Position numbers and translations under genes: made by a program
Source: UBA5734 sp964499985
Lineage (GTDB): Bacteria > Bacillota > Clostridia > Saccharofermentanales > UBA5734
Direction of reading: 5' to 3'
Length of the DNA: 64,000 nt
Assembly (NCBI GenBank): GCA_964499985.1
Contig: CAZCMX010000002.1
Location: forward strand, 33,365 to 97,364
Part shown: one piece after another, positions 24,843-34,280 of the stretch
How the letters are laid out: each line of letters begins with the position of its first letter
Position numbering within the stretch: position 1 is the stretch's first letter
The notes under the pieces: model-generated
What the model was told of the DNA's origin: nothing
The model's database searches: none
The model's input: the letters and a program-made list of their open reading frames with translations, nothing else

Positions 24843-27017
24843 ATGAAAAAAGAAAAAACTGAACCTGTGCTGGCGCCCCACTACATCAATCGTGAGCTGA
24901 GCTGGCTTGAGTTCAACGAACGCGTGCTGGAGGAAGCCCGCGACAAGCATAATCCCTTGCTGGAGCGCTGTAAGTTCCTGGCGATCACCGCCTCCAACCT
25001 GGATGAATTCTTCATGGTCCGGGTGGCCTCTCTCAAGGATCTGGTCAATGCCCGCTATGACCAGCCCGATCCGGCGGGCCTGACTCCCGCCCGCCAGCTG
25101 GCTGCCATATCGGAACGAACCCACCAGATGGTCAACCGGCAATATTCAACCCTCAACCGGTCCCTGTTGCCGGCCCTGGCCCAGCACAATGTCCGCATCC
25201 TCAAACCGAAAGACCTGACTCCTGCACAAAAGCAGGTGGTCGCGGCGTATTTCCAGTCCACGGTCTATCCGATCCTGACCCCGATGGCAGTTGACTCTGC
25301 CCGTCCGTTTCCCTTGCTGGCCAATCGCTCCCTCAACCTGATTGTCAAAATCACCGGCAATCATCCGGTGGGCATCCTGGTCAACCTCGAGCAGACAGAG
25401 GAGGAAAAGTCGTTTGATTTTGCCCTGATCCAGATCCCGACGGTGATCCCGCGTCTGTTTGAACTGCCTTCAGAATCCGGCACGGACCTGATCTTGCTCG
25501 AAGACATCGTGCGCATGCACCTGGACCACCTGTTCACCGGCGTCACGCATGGGGAGGCGGCTGCCTTCCGCATCATGCGCAATGCCGACCTGGACCTGGA
25601 AGAGGAGGATGCGGCTGATCTTTTGAAAGCGATTGAGAAACAGCTCAAGCTCCGCCAATGGGGCCAGGTGATCCGGCTGGAGGCTGAGGATTCCCTGGAC
25701 GATGAACTCTTGTCCGTACTGGTCCGTTCCCTGTCGATCAGTGAAACAGACGTCTTCCAGATCAATGGCCCGCTGGACCTGACTTTCCTGTTCAAGCTGC
25801 ATCAATTACCGCTTGACGCCCCATTGCGGTTTGCACCCTATGAACCACAGCCTGTGGCCGAATTGCAGTCCGACGATCTGTTTGCCGTGATCCGGCAGAC
25901 CGATGTCTTGCTGCATCATCCCTATGAAGCCTTTGATCCCGTGATTGAGCTGGTCCGCCAGGCCTCCGAGGACCCGGATGTCCTGGCCATCAAGCAAACC
26001 CTGTACCGGGTCAGCGGCGAGTCGCCGATCATCCGCCATCTGGCTGCCGCAGCAGAAAAAGGCAAGCAGGTTCTGGTCCTGGTTGAATTGAAAGCCCGGT
26101 TTGACGAAGAAAAAAATATCCAGTGGGCCCGGCGGCTCGAGCAGGCTGGCTGCCATGTGATCTATGGCCTGGTCGGCCTGAAAACCCATAGCAAGATCAC
26201 CCTGATCGTCCGCCATGATGATGACCGGATCCGCCGCTATGTCCATCTGGGCACCGGCAACTATAACGACGTCACGGCAGGCATCTATACGGATCTGGGC
26301 CTGATGACTTGCAATGAAGGGATCGGCGCCGATGCAACCGATTTTTTCAATATGCTGTCCGGCTATTCAGCCCCCATGACCTGGCGCAAGCTGGTCATGG
26401 CGCCCTTCTGGCTGCGGTCCAGCCTGTCGCGCCGGATTGAACGGGAGAAAAACCATGCGCTCCAGGGCAAGCCGGCTCGGATCATTGCCAAGCTCAACTC
26501 GCTGGTCGATCCGGACTTGATCACCAGCCTGTACCAGGCATCGCAAGCCGGTGTCACCATCGAACTGATCGTCCGGGGAATCTGCTGTCTCAAGCCCGGG
26601 GTGCCCGGCCTCTCGGAGACGATCACGGTGCGCAGCATTGTTGGCCGGTTTCTCGAACATAGCCGGATCTACTATTTCGAGAATGACCATGCTCCGGAAT
26701 TGTTCCTGTCCAGTGCAGACTGGATGCCGAGAAATCTCGATCGCAGAGTGGAACTGATGTTTCCGGTCGAGGATGCCAGGGCCTGGGACAAGGTGATGGC
26801 TGTCCTGGAGACGCAGCTGGCCGATACCGAACGCAGCTGGCTGATGGGGCCGGACGGGCAGTATACGCGTGTAGACCGACGTGGTAAAATGCATCTGGAT
26901 TGCCAGAAAGCCTTCTGTGACCAGGCTATCTTGGTCGGGAAGCTGGTTACCAACCCCGAAAAAGACCAGATTCTGATCCCAGTGCAGCGAGAACCAGGAC
27001 CCATGGACGTGGGCTGA
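24843..27017 (+). CDS. ppk1: Polyphosphate kinase 1
   Basis: The 724-residue protein has the four domains of PPK1: an N-terminal segment with INRELSWLEFNERVLEEA and SNLDEFFMVRVA, and two phospholipase-D-like catalytic domains. The autophosphorylated His is expected in GLKTHSKITLIVR and the second His in FLEHSRIYYF; ARFDEEKNIQWA is also conserved. It makes polyphosphate reversibly from ATP. AGGAGG lies 10 bases before the ATG at 24843. The gene sits between two Ppx-family genes. Confidence 0.95.
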   Translation: MKKEKTEPVLAPHYINRELSWLEFNERVLEEARDKHNPLLERCKFLAITASNLDEFFMVRVASLKDLVNARYDQPDPAGLTPARQLAAISERTHQMVNRQYSTLNRSLLPALAQHNVRILKPKDLTPAQKQVVAAYFQSTVYPILTPMAVDSARPFPLLANRSLNLIVKITGNHPVGILVNLEQTEEEKSFDFALIQIPTVIPRLFELPSESGTDLILLEDIVRMHLDHLFTGVTHGEAAAFRIMRNADLDLEEEDAADLLKAIEKQLKLRQWGQVIRLEAEDSLDDELLSVLVRSLSISETDVFQINGPLDLTFLFKLHQLPLDAPLRFAPYEPQPVAELQSDDLFAVIRQTDVLLHHPYEAFDPVIELVRQASEDPDVLAIKQTLYRVSGESPIIRHLAAAAEKGKQVLVLVELKARFDEEKNIQWARRLEQAGCHVIYGLVGLKTHSKITLIVRHDDDRIRRYVHLGTGNYNDVTAGIYTDLGLMTCNEGIGADATDFFNMLSGYSAPMTWRKLVMAPFWLRSSLSRRIEREKNHALQGKPARIIAKLNSLVDPDLITSLYQASQAGVTIELIVRGICCLKPGVPGLSETITVRSIVGRFLEHSRIYYFENDHAPELFLSSADWMPRNLDRRVELMFPVEDARAWDKVMAVLETQLADTERSWLMGPDGQYTRVDRRGKMHLDCQKAFCDQAILVGKLVTNPEKDQILIPVQREPGPMDVG

Positions 27018-27048
27018 ATATCCATGGATCACCCTTGGGAGGTGCGAA

Positions 27049-27966
27049 ATGCCGGAGACGATTGCAGTTGTCGATCTTGGTTCAAATACAACAAGGCTCA
27101 ATGTCTATGCCATCCGGAAAACGGCTGAACCAGAACTGGTGGCCGAGGCCAAGCGCAAGGTCCGCCTGGGCGAAGACATGGGGGATGACAAGGTCCTGAT
27201 CAATCCTGCCGCGACCAACCGGGCCATGGAGGCGATGGCAGACTTTGCCCAGATCCTCGAGAGGTTTCCGGGCGCCAGAGTGATCGCCGTAGCCACCGAG
27301 GCCATGCGCAGAGCCAGGAATGGCAAGGCCCTGGCGACCCTGATCGAGCAGACGACCGGAATTCCCGTGCGGATCATTACCGGGGACGAAGAAGCATATT
27401 TCGACTTCCTGGCGGTCCGGCATACCATGGACCTGGCGGATGCCCTGATCATCGATACGGGCGGTGGCAGCTGCGAGCTGATTCTGATGCAAGGTCACCA
27501 GTGTCTGGCCCGGATAAGCCTGCCCATGGGCTCGGTCGTCTTGTCTGAAAAATTCACCGATAAGGGTGATATGAGTGCAGCCGCCATATTCAGACTGTTC
27601 AACCATGTCCATGCCCGCCTGTCCCAGGTCAGCTGGCTGGAGCAAGCCCGTGGCCTGCCGGTGATCACCGTCGGTGGCAACCACCGGGCGGTCGGCAAAC
27701 TGTGGAAAAACAACCTCGATGACGATGCGCCCCTGCATGGCTATGCCATCACGCGTGAGAACCTCAACAGCTTGTACATTGACCTGCTGGATGCCGACAG
27801 CAGCCGGCGCCAGGTCATGCTCGGCAAAAACAAGGACCGGGCCGATATCATTTCAGCTGGCCTGGCGCCCTTGATCCAGACCATCCGGATCCTGGGCAGC
27901 CAGACCATCCACTTTTGCGAGACAGGCTTGCGTGATGGCGTCCTGTACGATACCTTAAACACTTGA
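27049..27966 (+). CDS. Short Ppx/GppA-family exopolyphosphatase
   Basis: This 305-residue protein holds only the actin-like Ppx domains, with VVDLGSNTTRLNVYAI, EAMRRARNG, GDEEAYFDF and the phosphate-binding IDTGGGSCELILM. It has no HD domain, unlike the paralogue upstream of ppk. It should hydrolyse terminal phosphates of polyphosphate. GGGAGG precedes the ATG. It begins 31 bases after ppk, so synthesis and breakdown of polyphosphate are encoded in one unit. Confidence 0.88.
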   Translation: MPETIAVVDLGSNTTRLNVYAIRKTAEPELVAEAKRKVRLGEDMGDDKVLINPAATNRAMEAMADFAQILERFPGARVIAVATEAMRRARNGKALATLIEQTTGIPVRIITGDEEAYFDFLAVRHTMDLADALIIDTGGGSCELILMQGHQCLARISLPMGSVVLSEKFTDKGDMSAAAIFRLFNHVHARLSQVSWLEQARGLPVITVGGNHRAVGKLWKNNLDDDAPLHGYAITRENLNSLYIDLLDADSSRRQVMLGKNKDRADIISAGLAPLIQTIRILGSQTIHFCETGLRDGVLYDTLNT

Positions 27967-27996
27967 CCAGACTAACCTGACCAGGAGGATCGATCC

Positions 27997-29730
27997 ATGA
28001 ATTTTCGCCAAGCCATTCTAGATGGCCTTGCTCCCTTGACCCAGCTGCCCACTCAGGCCATCAGTGACTTGCTCGAAATTCCGCCCCAGCCGCATCTGGG
28101 TGACTATGCATTCCCCTGCTTCACCCTGGCCAAGACTTGGCGCAAGGCCCCGGCGGCGATTGCAGCCGACCTGGCCGGCCAGCTGGGCCAGTCTCTGCCA
28201 TTCATCGAGCGGATTGAAACCATTGGCGGCTATCTGAACTTTTTCATCGACCGGGCCACGCTGGTGAGCCAGACAGTCCGTGATACCCTTGCCGCGCAGG
28301 GCCAGCTCGGCGCTTCGCAAATCGGCGCGGGGCAAACCATCATCGTCGAATTTTCATCACCCAATATCGCCAAGCCTTTTCATGTCGGCCATGCATTCAC
28401 CACCATTCTTGGCAATGCCCTGGCCAGGTTTTACCAGCATTTGGGATACCCTACCATCCGGATGAACCATCTCGGTGACTATGGCACCCAGTTTGGCAAA
28501 CTGATCGTCGCATACCAGCTCTGGGGCGACGAGAAGGCCCTGAACGAGCACCCCATCCAGGAGCTGCTCCGGATCTATGTCAAATTCCATGACGAAGCCA
28601 AGGAACGCCCGGAACTGGAGACCCAAGCCCGCGACTATTTCCGGCGCCTGGAAGCCGGTGAACCGGAGCAGGTGGCGCTCTGGCAGCGGTTCCGAGACTT
28701 GAGCCTGCTGGAGTTCGAACGGGTTTACCAGCGCCTGGGCGTCTCCTTTGACAATTACAATGGAGAGAGCTTCTACTCCGACCAGATTCCGGCAGTGGTG
28801 GACTGGCTCAAGGAAAAGAGCCTGCTCGAAGACAGTGAGGGTGCCCAGGTCGTCCGGCTCGATGAACAGAACCTGCCGCCCTGCATCATCCTCAAATCCG
28901 ATGGTACGACGATCTATGCGTCGCGGGATATTGCGGCAGTTCTTTACCGCGACAAAACCTACCAGTTCGCCAAAAACATCTATGTGGTTGGCACCCCGCA
29001 GGCCATGCATTTCCGCCAGGTCTTTGCAGTGCTCGAAAAGGCCGGGTTCAGCAAGGCACAGGACTGCATCCATGTTGGCTTTGGCCTGGTCAAATTTGCC
29101 GATCGCAAGCTTTCCACGCGCAGCGGGGATGTGATCCTGCTCGAAGACCTGCTGGCGGAAAGTGTTGACAAGACATTGGAAATCATCCGCCAGAATGCAG
29201 CCTTGCGTCATCCGGACATGACGGACAGCGATATGCAGCAGATTGCCGAAAAAATCGGCATAGGGGCTGTGGTTTTCACCTTCCTCAAGAACAGCCGCGA
29301 GCGGGACATTGTCTTTTCCTGGGAGGAAATGCTCGACTTTGAGGGCGATTCGGCACCTTATGTCCTGTACACCTATGCCCGGGCCCGCAGCATCCTGCGC
29401 AAGGCGGAACTGGAGGGGATCGCCTATCAGGACTGCCCGGAGAGCTCGCTGCGCCTTTTGGCTTCAGATGATGAGTTCGCCCTGGCCAAGCTCCTGGAAA
29501 GCTTCGGTTCCACCTTGGAAAAAGCGGTCAGCGTGCATGAACCGTTCATGCTGGTCCGTCTGGTCACCAATCTGGCCCGAGTGTTCAACAAGTACTATCA
29601 CCATGAGCCCATTCTCAAAACCCAGGACCCTGGCTTGCGGTCTGCCCGCCTGGCTCTGGTCGATGCGGTCAGCATCGGCATTAGGACCGGCCTTGACTTG
29701 CTGGGGATCTCAGCGGTTGAGCGGATGTAA
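27997..29730 (+). CDS. argS: Arginyl-tRNA synthetase
   Basis: The 577-residue class I synthetase has the Add1 N-terminal domain, the HIGH-type motif PFHVGHAFTTILGNAL, the region DYGTQFGKLIVAYQLWG, a KMSKS-equivalent in RKLSTRSGDVI, and a DALR anticodon-binding domain ending in GISAVERM. It attaches arginine to tRNA-Arg. CAGGAGG lies before the ATG. The next gene begins six bases after its stop. Confidence 0.95.
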   Translation: MNFRQAILDGLAPLTQLPTQAISDLLEIPPQPHLGDYAFPCFTLAKTWRKAPAAIAADLAGQLGQSLPFIERIETIGGYLNFFIDRATLVSQTVRDTLAAQGQLGASQIGAGQTIIVEFSSPNIAKPFHVGHAFTTILGNALARFYQHLGYPTIRMNHLGDYGTQFGKLIVAYQLWGDEKALNEHPIQELLRIYVKFHDEAKERPELETQARDYFRRLEAGEPEQVALWQRFRDLSLLEFERVYQRLGVSFDNYNGESFYSDQIPAVVDWLKEKSLLEDSEGAQVVRLDEQNLPPCIILKSDGTTIYASRDIAAVLYRDKTYQFAKNIYVVGTPQAMHFRQVFAVLEKAGFSKAQDCIHVGFGLVKFADRKLSTRSGDVILLEDLLAESVDKTLEIIRQNAALRHPDMTDSDMQQIAEKIGIGAVVFTFLKNSRERDIVFSWEEMLDFEGDSAPYVLYTYARARSILRKAELEGIAYQDCPESSLRLLASDDEFALAKLLESFGSTLEKAVSVHEPFMLVRLVTNLARVFNKYYHHEPILKTQDPGLRSARLALVDAVSIGIRTGLDLLGISAVERM

Positions 29731-29736
29731 GCTGCC

Positions 29737-31473
29737 ATGGCCTTCGCACAGGAAATGGCAGGCAGGGATGGCCAGCTGGCCAGTCTGGCCGGAGATTATC
29801 AGCGTCCGGACCTGAAAATCACGCTGGAGCAGATCCGCCGTGCGCGGCTTCGCCTTCGCCTGGCCATGAGTGCCCAGTCAGCAGCCCACGCGGTTGAGGA
29901 GCTTCTTTCCTGTTGGCAGAACTATGCCCAGTCGAGAAACCTGGCCGGCCTGATCCATGAGCAAAAAGCGAGCAATACGAATTTTACCCAGGAAATGCTG
30001 TTTTTTGCTGCTTCTGACGGTCCCGTCCAGCTCAGTCTGGCCCAGGCGCTCAAGGCCATCGACGATTGCCGGTTTCGCGACGAGGTCCTGGCAAAAGGGC
30101 CCCCTTTTGACCTGGCGGCGGCCCGAGCCTGGGCTGACCTGGCCAATGAACGTGTCCAGAGCGAATGTGAACTGGAAATCACCCAGGTCCTGGAAATCAA
30201 AGACTGGCTGGCCCAGAGTCGAGTTTTCTGCCTGGGGCAGCGTTGGCCGGTCGCTGCCTTGCCAGCCCTGTTGGAATCCCCCCAACGCTCGATCCGGCGT
30301 GCGACTTGCCGCGGCATTCTCGATTTCATTAAAAATCATGAAGATTGGCTGAACCGGCAAGCCCAGGATCTGCTCGATATCCGCAGCCAGATTGTCAAAA
30401 AGCTGCATTTAGCCAATTTCAATACCTATGCCAATCTGCGGACCGGACTGGCCTGTGCCAGTGATGACCGCTTTTCCAGCTTCAAACAGTATGTCCAGCA
30501 CTATTTTGTGCCCATCGGTGTGGAAATCCGGCGTCTGCAACGGAAACGACTGAATCTGGAACACTTGTCTGAGCATGACTGGCTCTGCCTGCTCCCGGAT
30601 GGCCATCCCGTGCCGGCGATCAGCCGGGATACCCAATTGACTGCGATCACCGCCAGCCTGACCGGGCTCTTGCAGCGCCTTGCCCCGGAGCTTGCGATCG
30701 ATTTCTCGGTCCTGGAGCGGCCACGCCTGGACTTCCAGCTCGGACCCGACATGTACGGGGCATCGCGGGCAAGTCTGCTTGGACCCAAGGGTCCGGTTTA
30801 TTGGCGTCTGCCCCATCATGGCACCATGATGGACATCAGCCACCATCTGCATGCATACGGACCTCTGCTGGCAACTCTGGCTGACCAGGCTGCGGCCTTG
30901 CAGGCTGGTTGGACCCGGGCACCCGAATTGCCGGACCTGGCCCGGACGACCCTGCAGGCCTGCCTGACGGAGCAAGTGGCCCAGCCGCTGCTTTCAGACT
31001 TGATCCTGGAAAATGATTTGTTCAGCCTGCTCCGCCTGACGCAAAAGGCCGAAGCTCTGGTTTTCCTGACCATGCAGGCCGACTACTCCCAGCGGCTCCA
31101 CCAGGACCCTCTCCTGGACCCGGCTCAGCGCCAGGCGCTCTGGCTGCTGCTCGAGCAAACCTATTTGCCAGACCTGGTCCATGGGGAATGGCCCTATCTT
31201 TCTGACGGCGGACTGGCGCATCTGGCACTGGCAGCCTGGCTGGAGCCCGGCCAGACTCTGGCGCAAGCCTGGGGCTTATTTGCTGCCCTGGCGATCTGGC
31301 AGCAAAACCGCACCCAGCCAGAAAAGCTCAGCCAGATCTGGGCCAGATTGATCAGCCAGGGCCAGCACCTGACTTTTGGCCAATTGCTGGAAAATTTCCA
31401 GATCCCCGCCCCCTGGGATGAGGATTCTTTCAAACGGCTGGCCTTTGCTGTCAGTGCGGAATTGAGTCTATAG
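29737..31473 (+). CDS. M3-family oligoendopeptidase-like protein, probably inactive
   Basis: The 578-residue, mostly helical protein follows the overall plan of M3 (PepF-type) oligoendopeptidases, including NFNTYANLRTGL and the interior DMYGASRASLLG region. Where active members have HExGH, this one reads HHLHA at residues 369-373 (DISHHLHAYG): the catalytic Glu and the second zinc His are both replaced, so zinc catalysis is unlikely. It is high in Gln, Leu and Ala. It lies between argS and an rRNA methyltransferase and ends one base before the latter. A non-catalytic role is inferred. The family call is moderate because the overall similarity is low by eye. Confidence 0.62.
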   Translation: MAFAQEMAGRDGQLASLAGDYQRPDLKITLEQIRRARLRLRLAMSAQSAAHAVEELLSCWQNYAQSRNLAGLIHEQKASNTNFTQEMLFFAASDGPVQLSLAQALKAIDDCRFRDEVLAKGPPFDLAAARAWADLANERVQSECELEITQVLEIKDWLAQSRVFCLGQRWPVAALPALLESPQRSIRRATCRGILDFIKNHEDWLNRQAQDLLDIRSQIVKKLHLANFNTYANLRTGLACASDDRFSSFKQYVQHYFVPIGVEIRRLQRKRLNLEHLSEHDWLCLLPDGHPVPAISRDTQLTAITASLTGLLQRLAPELAIDFSVLERPRLDFQLGPDMYGASRASLLGPKGPVYWRLPHHGTMMDISHHLHAYGPLLATLADQAAALQAGWTRAPELPDLARTTLQACLTEQVAQPLLSDLILENDLFSLLRLTQKAEALVFLTMQADYSQRLHQDPLLDPAQRQALWLLLEQTYLPDLVHGEWPYLSDGGLAHLALAAWLEPGQTLAQAWGLFAALAIWQQNRTQPEKLSQIWARLISQGQHLTFGQLLENFQIPAPWDEDSFKRLAFAVSAELSL

Positions 31474-31474
31474 C

Positions 31475-33034
31475 ATGCGGCTCCCTGCGGATTTCATCAC
31501 TGAAATGACTCGCCTCTGGGCGCAATTCGAACCGGAAGGCTCACTTGAAGAATTCCTGGCTGCTCACGACCAGCCCAGCGCGTCCGGCATCCGGGCCAAT
31601 GGCATCAAGACCAGTCCGGCCGAGCTTAGGCTTTTGCTGCCGGATCTGGTCGAAGCAGCGGTTCCCTGGTCAGAGCCCGGGTTTTATACGCCGGAAACGG
31701 CCAGTCCTGGCCGTCTGCCGCATTACCATGCCGGCTTGTTCTATATCCAGGAACCCAGTGCGATGCTGCCAGCCGAAATCCTGGCTGCCCAGCCCGGAGA
31801 TCTCGTGCTGGACCTATGCGCAGCCCCTGGCGGCAAATCGACCCGGCTCGCCGCTGCCGTCGGTTCCGCTGGCCTGCTATGGTCCAATGAGATCAATGGC
31901 GACCGGGCCAAGGCCTTGCTGCGCAATCTCGAGCTGGCTGGCGCGGACCGGGCTATCATCACCCAGGAGACGCCCGAACGGCTGGCCAGGCAATTGCCCG
32001 ACTTTTTCGACCGCATCCTGGTCGACGCACCTTGCTCAGGTTCAGGCATGTTCCGGCGCGATCCCAAGGCCGCCGCCAGCTGGGAGCGCTATGGCCCGGC
32101 AGCCTGCACCCCGGTCCAGACAGAAATCCTGGATGCTGCGGACCGGATGCTCAAGCCAGGCGGTTACCTGGTTTATTCCACCTGTTCCTTCTCCCTGGCT
32201 GAAGATGAGGCGATGATCAGCCAATTCGTCCAGCGCCACCCAGATTATGAAATTGTCGCCGTTCCGGCCAGACCGGGCATCAGCCCCGGCTTATTGCTGG
32301 CACCAGACCTCGACAAGACAGTCCGGATCTGGCCGCATCTGGTCCGTGGCGATGGCCACTATTGTGCCCTGCTGCACAAAAGAGCCCCGGTCGAAGCGGC
32401 GTTTGCCCTATCCCATCCCGAACGCCCCGCCAGCCCATCCCGGCCGGCCCGGCAGGGAAGAGACCGGCTCCAGACGTCCCCGCACGGACCGGATTCCGGG
32501 GCAGCGGTGCTGGCCTGCTTCCAGGACTGGGCCAGGGCAACCTTATCCGAGCCAGGCCTGGCCAAATTCACCCGGCGGGAACAAGCTGGATTCTACCGGG
32601 TGCACCAGGACCGCCTGCATCTGGTCCCTTGCCAGATCTCCCAACTGGACGGACTGCATTGGGTCAAAACCGGGCTTTATCTGGGCCAGACCCATGCCAA
32701 ACATAAAAACCGGCCCAAGCCTCAGGCTGCTGTTCGCTCAGGTCCCATTTCTCAGCCAGCCCTCGTTTTTGAACCCGCCCATGCCCTGGCCCTGACTCTG
32801 GAGGCAGACGATTTCCAGTATGCCTTGCGTTTGGAGGCCCAGGATCCGGCCTTGCTGCAGTACCTGCGCGGGGAAACCGTGGCCTGGCCAGAAGCCCTCT
32901 GGCCTGCCAGTGGCTGGCCCGAGGGTGCCTTCGTGGCGGTCTGCCTCGGCCGATTCCCCCTGGGCTGGGCGAAAGCTCAGAACCGCGGCCAGCTGAAAAA
33001 CCTTTATCCGCCCGGCTGGCGAAAACTGTCATGA
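31475..33034 (+). CDS. RsmF/NOL1-NOP2-Sun family rRNA m5C methyltransferase
   Basis: The 519-residue protein has the SAM site VLDLCAAPGGKSTRLA and two conserved Cys: one in DAPCSGSGMFR (about residues 185-195) and one in YSTCSFS (about 233-239), the pair used by RNA m5C methyltransferases for catalysis and product release. The C-terminal 200 residues match the RsmF-type extension (GLYLGQTHAKHKNRPKPQ). It likely methylates a cytosine in 16S rRNA. A segment rich in Pro, Ser and Arg links the two halves at about residues 315-345. Confidence 0.9.
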   Translation: MRLPADFITEMTRLWAQFEPEGSLEEFLAAHDQPSASGIRANGIKTSPAELRLLLPDLVEAAVPWSEPGFYTPETASPGRLPHYHAGLFYIQEPSAMLPAEILAAQPGDLVLDLCAAPGGKSTRLAAAVGSAGLLWSNEINGDRAKALLRNLELAGADRAIITQETPERLARQLPDFFDRILVDAPCSGSGMFRRDPKAAASWERYGPAACTPVQTEILDAADRMLKPGGYLVYSTCSFSLAEDEAMISQFVQRHPDYEIVAVPARPGISPGLLLAPDLDKTVRIWPHLVRGDGHYCALLHKRAPVEAAFALSHPERPASPSRPARQGRDRLQTSPHGPDSGAAVLACFQDWARATLSEPGLAKFTRREQAGFYRVHQDRLHLVPCQISQLDGLHWVKTGLYLGQTHAKHKNRPKPQAAVRSGPISQPALVFEPAHALALTLEADDFQYALRLEAQDPALLQYLRGETVAWPEALWPASGWPEGAFVAVCLGRFPLGWAKAQNRGQLKNLYPPGWRKLS

Positions 33035-33047
33035 ATGGAGATATCCG

Positions 33048-33674
33048 ATGGCTCAATTGATACTCGCCACAGAAAATGAAGGAAAAATCAACGAATTTCT
33101 TGAATTGGCCCGCCATTGTGGCCTGGAGCTGGTCAGCATGCGCCAGGCTGGTTTTACCGGTGAGATCATCGAGGATGGTCTGACTTATGAAGCCAATGCC
33201 TTGATCAAGGCGCGGGCAGTCCATCAGCAATTGGGTGGCTGGGTTCTGGCCGATGATTCGGGCCTCTCCGTGGATGTCCTGGATGGTGCGCCAGGTATTT
33301 ACTCAGCCCGGTTTGCCGGTGAAAACGCGACCTACCCTGATAAAATCGCCCAGCTGCATGCCTGGCTTGCCCCGTTTCCCGTGGAGACATGGCATGCCTC
33401 CTTTGTTTGCGCCATAGCGATCATCCGGCCGGATGGCTCAGAAGAGGTGGTCCGCGGGGAGTGCCGCGGCCGCATCGCTCCTGCTGCTGCCGGGACGAAT
33501 GGCTTTGGCTATGATCCGATCTTCTATCTGCCGGAATATGGCCAGACCATGGCCCAGATCGATCCGGCGCATAAAAACCGGATCAGCCACCGGGCCCGGG
33601 CCTTGGCCCTGGCTGAGCAGATTCTGCCCCATGGCCTGGGTCGGGATCCGGCGGACAAGGCTCCGGCCTTCTGA
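33048..33674 (+). CDS. rdgB: XTP/dITP diphosphatase (RdgB/HAM1 family)
   Basis: This 208-residue protein shows the family signatures LATENEGKINEFLELA, VLADDSGLSVDVLDGAPG and GTNGFGYDPIFYLPEYGQTM. It cleaves non-canonical purine triphosphates such as XTP and dITP to monophosphates, preventing their use in nucleic acids. GAGATATCCG before the ATG offers only a weak ribosome site. The next gene starts one base after its stop. Confidence 0.93.
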   Translation: MAQLILATENEGKINEFLELARHCGLELVSMRQAGFTGEIIEDGLTYEANALIKARAVHQQLGGWVLADDSGLSVDVLDGAPGIYSARFAGENATYPDKIAQLHAWLAPFPVETWHASFVCAIAIIRPDGSEEVVRGECRGRIAPAAAGTNGFGYDPIFYLPEYGQTMAQIDPAHKNRISHRARALALAEQILPHGLGRDPADKAPAF

Positions 33675-33675
33675 T

Positions 33676-34221
33676 ATGGAGCCGCTTCTTCAGCACCTGC
33701 AAGCTGCACCGGCACTTCGCCTCTTGGTCGTTTCCGATTCGCATGGCCGGATTGATGGCATTTTAGACCTGCTGGCCAGGACTGGCCAGCCGGATTTGAT
33801 CCTCCATCTGGGCGATCACCAGGACCCCCTCGATGAAATTGCCTGGGCCACGGATTGTCCCGTGCTTGGTGTAGCCGGCAATTGTGATTCCTGGCCGGCT
33901 GCCGGTTCATTGCCAGACCAGCGGCTGGTCATCCTGGCCGGCCGGCGGTTTTTCCTGGCCCATGGCCATCGCTACCAGGTCAAAAACAGCTGCGGCCTAC
34001 TGGTCAGGACGGCTGTCGAGGCCCCCTTTCAGGCAGATGTGATCCTGTTCGGCCATACCCACCACCAGATGGTGCACCAGCAGACTGTTTCGGGCCGCCC
34101 CGTCTGGCTGGCCAATCCGGGCAGCGCCTTTCCTGGCCGTGGCGGACCTCAGGGAATCTGGCTGGAAGTATCACCGGATGAAATCCGGCTGGATCTCTTG
34201 CCGGATTCACAAAGGCCATGA
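33676..34221 (+). CDS. YfcE/MJ0936-type metallophosphoesterase
   Basis: The 181-residue protein has all metal-binding motifs of small calcineurin-like phosphoesterases in order: VSDSHGRID, LGDHQD, GNCD, AHGHRY and FGHTHHQM. It likely hydrolyses a phosphodiester; similar proteins act on small synthetic substrates and the natural one is not established. It follows rdgB, an arrangement that is common in Firmicutes. Its stop codon forms part of a likely promoter for the ACT-domain gene. Confidence 0.9.
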   Translation: MEPLLQHLQAAPALRLLVVSDSHGRIDGILDLLARTGQPDLILHLGDHQDPLDEIAWATDCPVLGVAGNCDSWPAAGSLPDQRLVILAGRRFFLAHGHRYQVKNSCGLLVRTAVEAPFQADVILFGHTHHQMVHQQTVSGRPVWLANPGSAFPGRGGPQGIWLEVSPDEIRLDLLPDSQRP

Positions 34222-34227
34222 TATAGT
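34198..34227 (+). promoter_or_regulatory. Extended -10 promoter using the upstream stop codon
   Basis: TG-A-TATAGT, where TGA is the stop of the phosphoesterase gene, is preceded at 18 bases by TTGCCG. It lies 54 bases before the ACT-domain gene. Confidence 0.55.
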
Positions 34228-34280
34228 ATCCTTCACGGACGATTGTTCTTCCTAAGCGTACAATGAAAGGATGCCAGACC

